Part shown: one piece after another, positions 57,219 through 64,000 of the stretch | How positions within the stretch are numbered: position 1 is the stretch's first letter | Layout: each line of letters begins with the position of its first letter | Assembly: GCA_026421185.1 (NCBI GenBank) | Contig: JAPKCH010000006.1 | Coordinates: forward strand, 1-64,000 | DNA: 64,000 nt | Origin: Dehalococcoidia bacterium | GTDB taxonomy: Bacteria > Chloroflexota > Dehalococcoidia > Lucifugimonadales > Lucifugimonadaceae | Reading direction: 5' to 3' | Program-made: the position numbers and the translations under genes | The notes under the pieces: generated by a model | What the model was told of the DNA's origin: nothing | The model's input: only the letters and a program-made list of their open reading frames with translations | Databases searched by the model: none

Positions 57219-58406
57219 GTGCCCGAAATAATCGAATCTGTAACGGTTACTCCCATACCGTCGAGCTATCAAAAAGAACTCGGCAAAAACGCTTACATCG
57301 ACAACATTGGTACGCAACGGCTTGAATGGGTCGTTCGTGCACGAAGTTCGAGCGGGGCTGAAGGCATTTCGATTGCGAATCGCATGATGCGTGAAGGTTC
57401 GGTCGAGAGCATGCTTGCGCACATTAGAGGCGCATTGCTGGGACGTGAAGTCGATCAGCTATTAGAGATTTCCGATGGCGTTGTTACTGGCGCGGGTCCA
57501 GGGATGGATCGCTGGTACCGTCGAAATGGCTGGATGACGATTCTGGCGTTCGATCTTGTTGGCAAGACCCGAGGTGTTTCTGCAATTGATCTGCTCGGTG
57601 GCAAGAAGCACGATTCGGTGCCTGCTTACGACACAACTCTCTATTTTCAAGATTTCCTGAATCCTACAAAAGGCGCTCAGCAGGTTGGTGATGAGGCTGC
57701 AAAAGCCGTTGCCGACGGCTGGCAAGCACTCAAGCTGAAGATGGGGCGAGGCGGCAGATGGATGCTCCCCGAAGCCGGAATGCGCCGTGACATTGAAGTG
57801 GTTCAGTCGGTTCGTGAATCGGTTGGACCCGATGTGAAAATCTACGTCGATGCGAACTTTGGCTACGATGGCCATCTTGATCTTTTGGACCAATACATCA
57901 AGGAAGTCACTCCACTCGATATCTTCTGGTTGGAGGAGATGATCACCCACGACGTCGATGGCTACAAAGCGATGCGAGAATCACTAGCGAAGCATGGCTC
58001 TTCAGCGTTGCTCACATGTGGTGAAGTAGATCGTAATCCGATCTCCGAAGTGTTCCAAGATCTTATCGATGATCGACTGATCGACGGCTATCAGCCCGAC
58101 ATCGTTGGTCATGGCTTTTTGGGCTGGATGGACCTCGAACGTCAGCTAGAAGGCACCGGTGTCCGAACCATTCCTCACAACTTTGGCAACGGCTGCTTCG
58201 GTAGCTACGCAAGCATCGTTTGGGGAGCGGCGTCGGAGACCTACGTTTCGCTCGAAGATGAACGAAATCTTCCGCACTACCTCACTCCGCTTCCTGAGTT
58301 CACGAATGGTGCATACGCACCGCCTACTGAACCGGGATTGGGCGTCGATATAGATGAGGCCGGTTATGCTCCGCATGCGAAGCATGAGAACAGGATGGAG
58401 GCGTAA
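57219..58406 (+). CDS. enolase-superfamily (mandelate racemase-like) protein
   Basis: WQALKLKMGRGGRWM, VKIYVDANFGYDGHLDLL, FWLEEMI; 57219 start. Confidence 0.88.
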   Translation: MPEIIESVTVTPIPSSYQKELGKNAYIDNIGTQRLEWVVRARSSSGAEGISIANRMMREGSVESMLAHIRGALLGREVDQLLEISDGVVTGAGPGMDRWYRRNGWMTILAFDLVGKTRGVSAIDLLGGKKHDSVPAYDTTLYFQDFLNPTKGAQQVGDEAAKAVADGWQALKLKMGRGGRWMLPEAGMRRDIEVVQSVRESVGPDVKIYVDANFGYDGHLDLLDQYIKEVTPLDIFWLEEMITHDVDGYKAMRESLAKHGSSALLTCGEVDRNPISEVFQDLIDDRLIDGYQPDIVGHGFLGWMDLERQLEGTGVRTIPHNFGNGCFGSYASIVWGAASETYVSLEDERNLPHYLTPLPEFTNGAYAPPTEPGLGVDIDEAGYAPHAKHENRMEA

Positions 58407-58409
58407 ATC

Positions 58410-59627
58410 ATGCATGAGCTATCACAGCACATGATCAACAAAATTACGATTACGCCAATTGAGGGTTACTTTGGCGCACCGGGCAAGGGCCGAATCGTAG
58501 GTCGTAACTCGAAGAGCGAGAACTACGGATACAACCAGCGCGAGTGGTTGCTGCAGGTATTTACCGATTCAGGATTGGTCGGATTGAGCAATGCTCGACC
58601 TGCCATGAACCGTGGCGGAATCCTTGATATCTACAATGATTTCCAAGATCTTATCGGTCAGAAGCTTTCAGGCTTTTTCACCGTTTATGGCGGACGAGTA
58701 ACCAATGTAAATCCTCGCTGGTCTGATTTGATCGATCGATACGGATTCCTCGATGTCGCCCTATTCGACTTGATTGGTCAGGCATTTTCTCAACCTGCCT
58801 ACAGTCTTCTTGGTGAGAAGGTTCGGGATAAGATCGAAGGCTACGATTCGAGTCTGTACTTCCAAGACCTAGTGAACCCTGCTGAAGGTGCGAACGCTGT
58901 CGCTATCGAAGCCGCTAAGGCGGTTGAGAAGGGTTGGCGGGCATTGAAGCTCAAGCTGGGACGTCCCGGCAAATGGTTCGAGCCAAATGCTGGTACCCGC
59001 CGTGACATCGAAGTAGTCGAAACGGTACGAGCAACAGTTGGAGACGACATAAAAATTCTTGTTGATGCCAACAACGGCTACGACGGTCGTCTTGATCTGC
59101 TAGAAGATTTCGTACGTGGAATCAGCGATCTCAACGTTATGTGGATGGAAGAGATGATCACCGAGAATATCTCTGAGTACCAGAAGCTGAACGAGTTCCG
59201 AGACAAGTACACGCCTAAAACGATGATCGTTGATGGCGAAACTCACAAAGGGCGCCAGACCATCTATTGGCAGTTGATGGAACATGGTTTACTTGATGCA
59301 ATTCAACCCGACATGCTCGACATGGGTTTCTGGCAGTTCCACGTGCTGGCTCGGGATATCGAGGAATCGGGAGTCGATACTCTTATTGCGCCACACAACT
59401 ACAACGCCGCATATCTTGGACTCCGAGCTGACATCCATTTCGGGGCAGCCACCAAGCGATTTGTAATTGCTGAAGACTCAACGCTCGACTTCGATCTGTA
59501 TCAGGGCGATGAGTACGTATTTGAAGAGGGAATGTACACAGTGCCTGATTCACCGGGGCTGGCAGTGAGTATTGATCAGGATCTTTATGATCGTGTGTAC
59601 AAGCAGCACGAAACAGTTATTAGCTAG
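58410..59627 (+). CDS. enolase-superfamily (mandelate racemase-like) protein, tandem paralogue
   Basis: WRALKLKLGRPGKWF, IKILVDANNGYDGRLDLL, MWMEEMI. Confidence 0.88.
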   Translation: MHELSQHMINKITITPIEGYFGAPGKGRIVGRNSKSENYGYNQREWLLQVFTDSGLVGLSNARPAMNRGGILDIYNDFQDLIGQKLSGFFTVYGGRVTNVNPRWSDLIDRYGFLDVALFDLIGQAFSQPAYSLLGEKVRDKIEGYDSSLYFQDLVNPAEGANAVAIEAAKAVEKGWRALKLKLGRPGKWFEPNAGTRRDIEVVETVRATVGDDIKILVDANNGYDGRLDLLEDFVRGISDLNVMWMEEMITENISEYQKLNEFRDKYTPKTMIVDGETHKGRQTIYWQLMEHGLLDAIQPDMLDMGFWQFHVLARDIEESGVDTLIAPHNYNAAYLGLRADIHFGAATKRFVIAEDSTLDFDLYQGDEYVFEEGMYTVPDSPGLAVSIDQDLYDRVYKQHETVIS

Positions 59628-59655
59628 CCAACGGCATTAGGAATATTTTTCAACT

Positions 59656-60687
59656 ATGAAAGTTCTAATTACAGGTATTACGGGGCGTGTTGGCGCGAAT
59701 ATTGCACAGAACTTTTTAGGTCGTGGGCACGATGTTCGCGGCATGGTGTGGTCGGGCGATCCACAAGCAGAGAAGATGAAGACTGTCGGCGCTGAGATTG
59801 TTGAGGGTGACCTGGCTAACTCTGCTGATGTGAACGCAGCGGTCGACGGGCAAGAAGTTGTGCTGCACTTGGGCGCTGCTTTTCAGGCAGGAGGTCCGTT
59901 CATACCGGAGCAGTATTTCGATACCAATGTGAAGGGTACATTCAACATTCTTGAGGCTTCCAAAAAACTCGGTGATCAGCTGAAGCACGTATTCATTACG
60001 AGCACTGACGCCACGATGTTCAAGTACCCCGAAGGCGGAATTGCTGAGCCGATTGCTGAGGATTCACTGCCGCTTTCGACTACCGATTGGTACGGCTACT
60101 CGAAGGTTCTCTGCGAAAGCTTGCTGAACCGGTATTACGCACAGGACGGTCTGCGAGGAACGATTATTCGATTCGCGAACGTTTGGGGTGCTGGTGAGAT
60201 TTTGAACTTTCGACAGTTCCACTTGAGTAACTTCTTAACGCAGTTTGAAAGTCGGACTGACGACGCGGGCAAGACGACGTACGCAGAACTTCAAGCTGAA
60301 GATGCTAAGAGCGATGGTGGTCCACGTTTGATTGTGGCTCGTGATGTGAACGGTCGACCGTGGAAGAAGCATCAGGTCGAAGTTCGTGATCTTGTTCACG
60401 CCTACGAACAGGCTGTTGGCAATCCGAATACGTTCGGCAACGTTTATCAACTGGGATCGAAAGAGCCGTTCACTTGGGACGTGCTTATTCCGTACATATC
60501 TGAGAAGACGGGTATTCCGTACTCAACGGTCGATCTGCCAACGAATCCGACGTTCTATGAATACGATCTTTCGGCTGCGAAAAATGATTTTGGTTACAAC
60601 CCAACATTGACGTTGAACGAGATGGTCGATGAGGGGATTCGCTATAACGCCGAGGGCGGCGGCGGAATTATTCCAACGAACGTTTAG
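59656..60687 (+). CDS. NAD-dependent epimerase/dehydratase family protein
   Basis: KVLITGITGRVGANIAQNFLGRGHDVRG; WYGYSKVLCE. Confidence 0.93.
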   Translation: MKVLITGITGRVGANIAQNFLGRGHDVRGMVWSGDPQAEKMKTVGAEIVEGDLANSADVNAAVDGQEVVLHLGAAFQAGGPFIPEQYFDTNVKGTFNILEASKKLGDQLKHVFITSTDATMFKYPEGGIAEPIAEDSLPLSTTDWYGYSKVLCESLLNRYYAQDGLRGTIIRFANVWGAGEILNFRQFHLSNFLTQFESRTDDAGKTTYAELQAEDAKSDGGPRLIVARDVNGRPWKKHQVEVRDLVHAYEQAVGNPNTFGNVYQLGSKEPFTWDVLIPYISEKTGIPYSTVDLPTNPTFYEYDLSAAKNDFGYNPTLTLNEMVDEGIRYNAEGGGGIIPTNV

Positions 60688-60707
60688 TAATGGCTAGGGG
60701 TTGGCGT

Positions 60708-61247
60708 TTACGGCCTGACGCGGTTCATCGCTACATAGATGCTAACGCCGAGTCCGATGTATGCCACGATGTTTAGGAACACACCGTTCCATACTCCGAG
60801 CATCGATGCCACGGTAAAGCCGACTATCCATATTCCAAGCATGGTCACGGCAGCCACAATCCTCAGACGAGCGTCGAGTTTGTTTCTGCCTACTCTGCGT
60901 ACTAAATCTCCTACTGGGGCGCCTGCGAGTGCAATGACGAATGATGCAGCCACATTGCCGATCATGAATCCAAGCGGAAGTACCCAAAGTATCCAAACGA
61001 TCACTGCGTAAGCGACGCCAATTACTAGGGCGCCAACTACCGAGAGTGCAATCGCTGTAGAAAATTCGCTAGCGGTGGCACGGAAGATCGCGGGTTGACC
61101 GATGTTCGCACAGTCGGGGCATCGTCCTCCAACTGGTGACTGCACCATGCACTGAGGGCAAATCAAATCGCCACAACGTGAGCAACCGAGGTTGGAAGTT
61201 GTGTCCGGGTGTCGAACGCAGGTGCTGTCGAATGTATCGTTAGTCAT
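60708..61247 (-). CDS. B-box-type zinc finger-like membrane protein
   Basis: TSNLGCSRCGDLICPQCMVQSPVGGRCPDCA followed by four TM-like segments. Confidence 0.75.
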   Translation of the reverse strand: MTNDTFDSTCVRHPDTTSNLGCSRCGDLICPQCMVQSPVGGRCPDCANIGQPAIFRATASEFSTAIALSVVGALVIGVAYAVIVWILWVLPLGFMIGNVAASFVIALAGAPVGDLVRRVGRNKLDARLRIVAAVTMLGIWIVGFTVASMLGVWNGVFLNIVAYIGLGVSIYVAMNRVRP

Positions 61248-61331
61248 TTGCGAATCAGGATACCCACAAATTGTGAATATAGATTGAAAGAATCTACAGG
61301 AATTTCTAAGATCGCAGAGGTAGCGGTTTCG

Positions 61332-62000
61332 TTACTGCTGAACCCATTCTTCGCGGTTTGAAATGTCTCGGTCGAACACCACACGAGTCAACATAAGCTG
61401 AACCGAAATCGATCCAGAGTTGTCTCTTAGAGAGTTAGATGTCATTCGCTTCGCAGCGGTGATCAGGGCGAACGTTACCGAGAATATTACGAGTTCCAGA
61501 GGCAGGTTAAGCAAGACTGCCCAGACAGGCATCATTATTACAGCGATCAGCCACCAAACGGCTGAATCTTTCCAAGGAGTGAACAGCACGCCTAGTGCTG
61601 GTACCGAGCCGTAGACGACTAACAATGGGAAGTTGAGTGCAAGAGTTGTTCCCAACACTGTCGCCATTCCTCTCCCGCCTTGGAACTTGGCGAACACTGA
61701 CCAGTTGTGGCCGAGAATTGCCGCAATACCCACTGCTGATTCCGTGCCAACTCCCAGGTCTAAATAGCGACTTGAAATGAGAAATACTGGGAACGAGCCT
61801 TTTACAAATACATCGAATATGACAACCGGTGCTGCCCATTTGGCTCCAACTTGAGCGGTGAGATTTGACGTCCCAACGTTGCCTGAACCGTGTTGCTTGA
61901 TATCGACTCCACCGATCCATTGACCTATGAGGTACGAAGTTGGAATTGAACCCAACAAGTAGGCACCAATAACGACTGCAATAGTGGTCGTGAGGTCCAT
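61332..62000 (-). CDS. plsY: glycerol-3-phosphate acyltransferase PlsY
   Basis: YLLGSIPTSYLIGQW, HGSGNVGTSNL, LGHNWSVFAKFQGGRGMAT. Confidence 0.96.
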   Translation of the reverse strand: MDLTTTIAVVIGAYLLGSIPTSYLIGQWIGGVDIKQHGSGNVGTSNLTAQVGAKWAAPVVIFDVFVKGSFPVFLISSRYLDLGVGTESAVGIAAILGHNWSVFAKFQGGRGMATVLGTTLALNFPLLVVYGSVPALGVLFTPWKDSAVWWLIAVIMMPVWAVLLNLPLELVIFSVTFALITAAKRMTSNSLRDNSGSISVQLMLTRVVFDRDISNREEWVQQ

Positions 62001-62006
62001 CAGGTT

Positions 62007-62948
62007 TTACTCCAACCCTGCTGGGACACTGCCGATGTTTGATCCGTGCATCTTCTTGGCTCGATCGAGAAGCTTTGAAACTGTGTCGGGCGGTGGACCG
62101 TTGGTTCCGGGAACCGTTTCGTTCTTCGCTCCAAGAGCGTGATAGTCGGTGCCGCCTGATGGAACGAGATTATGTCGAGTGGCGATATCGAGATAGGAAT
62201 CACGCCTATCGCTGGCATATTTTTCTGCGTAGACCTCGATTCCCACGAGTCCGGCCTCGACTAACTGCTTCACTAAGCTATCGAGTTTTTTCACCGTTCG
62301 TGGATGGGCGATGGCACCGATTCCGCCCGCGGAGTGGATCATCTCGAGCGCTTGGACTGGGTGAAGTTTTGGGCGGGGTATTCGAGCAATGCCATTGTCT
62401 CCGAGGAAACGATCAAATGCTTCGGCGACGGTATCGACGTGACCTGCCTCAACCATTGCTCTAGCGATGTGAGGACGTCCAACCGAACCCTTTGCCATCT
62501 CAATCACACGTTCCCATGAGACAGGACGTTTGATTTCAGCAAGTTTGTCTACCATGGCTCTTGCAGCGTCTACTCGTTCGATTCTGAACTGTTCGAGCTT
62601 CGTTTGGAGCTTGCTATTTTGAGGATCGATGAAGTAGCCGATCAGGTGAAGATCAGAATCGTCGGTGGCGGTACCGAGTTCTATTCCGGGGATTACCGAT
62701 AGATGCGGATAAACGTTGGCTGTTTCAATAGCCTCGGCGACACCGTTGGTTGAATCGTGATCGGTAACGGCGACAGTCTGGAGGGTGGTCGAGGATATCT
62801 GGTCAATCAGTTGCTTCGGCGTTAGCGTGCCGTCAGAAGCGGTCGTGTGTAGATGAAGATCTACTTCGACTGGCCATTCTGGTCTGACTGCGAGGATAGA
62901 AGCGTTATATCGACTGTCTTTGGCATTTTGACCTGTTGAGTCGCTCAA
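62007..62948 (-). CDS. PHP domain phosphoesterase
   Basis: VDLHLHTTASDGTLTPKQL, VTDHDSTNGV, PGIELGT, GGTDYHAL. Confidence 0.95.
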   Translation of the reverse strand: MSDSTGQNAKDSRYNASILAVRPEWPVEVDLHLHTTASDGTLTPKQLIDQISSTTLQTVAVTDHDSTNGVAEAIETANVYPHLSVIPGIELGTATDDSDLHLIGYFIDPQNSKLQTKLEQFRIERVDAARAMVDKLAEIKRPVSWERVIEMAKGSVGRPHIARAMVEAGHVDTVAEAFDRFLGDNGIARIPRPKLHPVQALEMIHSAGGIGAIAHPRTVKKLDSLVKQLVEAGLVGIEVYAEKYASDRRDSYLDIATRHNLVPSGGTDYHALGAKNETVPGTNGPPPDTVSKLLDRAKKMHGSNIGSVPAGLE

Positions 62949-63724
62949 ACTTCGATCTGCCTATCGACCCGTTCGACTGAGGTTGCGAGACCAGTTGAGC
63001 TGTCGATATCAATCAATACCGAGTTGAAGTTGATGAGTCCGCTTCGTACTGGCTGCATACGTTGACGCCGATTCGTGAGGAATCGTTCAAGCGATCCTTC
63101 AACTTCTACTCCGAGTATGGAGTCAACGGCTCCCACCATTCCTAGATCAGTTACGAATCCAGTGCCTTCGGGTAGGACTTTGCAATCGGAAGTTGGAACA
63201 TGAGTGTGAGTTCCAACCACTGCGGCTACTCTGCCATCGAGATGCCACGCGAGAGCGCCTTTTTCCGATGTTGCTTCGGCGTGGAAGTCGACTACGATCG
63301 GCTTGCCTTGTCCGAAGCCGCCAGCGAGAAGATCGTCTACTACAGCGAAAGGTGAATCAAATTCGCCTACCCATACTCGTCCGATCAGGTTGATGACAGC
63401 GATAGGGCCTGAGTCGTCGGTCGAGCCTCTGCCGGGTGTTCCGGGAGGGTAGTTGAGCGGGCGTAGGACTGGGAGATAAGGGTCATCGAGATGCTCGATG
63501 ATTTCTCGTTTGTCCCATACGTGATTGCCGGTGGTGATGACATCGGCTCCGGCTTCGGTCATTTCTGCGACGGTGTCGACGGTTAGGCCGATACCCGCTG
63601 CGAGGTTTTCGCCTTGGAGTGTGACGAAATCGATATCCAGTTCGGATCTAAGGTTTCTAAGTAGTTTGTTAACGGCTTTACGGCCACCGCTACCTACTAC
63701 GTCACCGATCATCAATACCCGCAT
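62945..63724 (-). CDS. YmdB-like (TIGR00282-type) metallophosphoesterase
   Basis: MRVLMIGDVVGSGGRKAVNKLL, VITTGNHVWDKREI, VDFHAEATSEKGALAWHLDGRVAAVVGTHTHVPT. Confidence 0.95.
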   Translation of the reverse strand: MRVLMIGDVVGSGGRKAVNKLLRNLRSELDIDFVTLQGENLAAGIGLTVDTVAEMTEAGADVITTGNHVWDKREIIEHLDDPYLPVLRPLNYPPGTPGRGSTDDSGPIAVINLIGRVWVGEFDSPFAVVDDLLAGGFGQGKPIVVDFHAEATSEKGALAWHLDGRVAAVVGTHTHVPTSDCKVLPEGTGFVTDLGMVGAVDSILGVEVEGSLERFLTNRRQRMQPVRSGLINFNSVLIDIDSSTGLATSVERVDRQIEV

Positions 63725-63844
63725 ACGAGCCTTTCAAAATGTGGTCGAATTTGTGAGATGACCTGATTACGTTCATCGACACGTTCAAGAATGCGGGAAC
63801 CGAGCAGCGAATTCAAGTTGGTTGATAGTGCTGAGATTAAACAA

Positions 63845-63875
63845 AGACACCCGACGAAAATTTCGCCGGGTGTCT
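63845..63875 (-). terminator. intrinsic terminator candidate downstream of rny
   Basis: AGACACCCG...CGGGTGTCT hairpin followed on the minus strand by TTTGTTTAAT. Confidence 0.75.
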
Positions 63876-63905
63876 GGAAGTTCACTTTATGTTCGTTGGC
63901 AGCTG

Positions 63906-64000
63906 CTACTGAGCTACTTCGATTGATCGTGATTCTCTGATAACTACCACTCGGATTTGTCCTGGGTAGGCGAGAGTTTCTTCAATCCTTGCAACGATGT
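63906..64000 (-). CDS. rny: ribonuclease Y, C-terminal fragment (runs off window)
   Basis: translated minus strand IVARIEETLAYPGQIRVVVIRESRSIEVAQ-stop; rny-ymdB gene order is common. Confidence 0.85.
   Translation of the reverse strand, partial: IVARIEETLAYPGQIRVVVIRESRSIEVAQ

Noticed and set aside
1-64000. CRISPR array, antiphage system, prophage or biosynthetic gene cluster
   Set aside because: No regularly spaced repeats, Cas, phage structural, NRPS/PKS or recognisable defence genes were seen.
1-64000. Global reassignment of UGA
   Set aside because: UGA is used as an ordinary stop in other genes (e.g. CDGSH gene 1 and the 54-aa ORF), so only local recoding is supported.

Overview
This 64 kb window looks like an ordinary heterotrophic bacterial chromosome. 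Gene content (enolase-superfamily and sulfatase expansions, CaiB-type CoA transferases, M81 peptidases) suggests a Chloroflexota/SAR202-like marine lineage, but that is inference only. Recognisable core genes are proB-proA, mfd, orn, a trmL-like gene, dusB, plsY, a PHP phosphatase and the ymdB-like/rny pair. Around them is a large accessory catabolic repertoire: 4 sulfatases, 4 mandelate-racemase-like enolases, tandem M81 peptidases, tandem Ldh-family oxidoreductases, 2 CaiB transferases and HpcH/RraA aldolases. The strongest unexpected signal is three separate genes in which a single in-frame UGA replaces the first Cys of a CxxC redox motif and the reading frame continues intact. They are a membrane-anchored DsbA-like thioredoxin (GDFQ-U-PVC, next to VKOR), a small glutaredoxin-like protein (SNF-U-GSC) and an AhpC/TSA peroxiredoxin-like protein (GGW-U-PYC). 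Each UGA is followed at about 18-27 nt by a hairpin with a G-containing apical loop, as expected for bacterial SECIS, so these are probable selenoproteins that ORF callers split or truncate. Other signals are: (i) a 59-bp direct repeat containing the 3' half of a tRNA-Lys-like gene (anticodon loop to CCA) flanking a 4.1 kb catabolic segment, next to an IS6-like element and a truncated class-V aminotransferase remnant; (ii) a copper-type locus with a CopC-CopD-YtkA/FixH-like-cytochrome c fusion, a His/Met-rich cupredoxin-like protein and an unlisted 54-aa membrane ORF; (iii) decayed genes and dispersed hairpin repeats. No database search was run.
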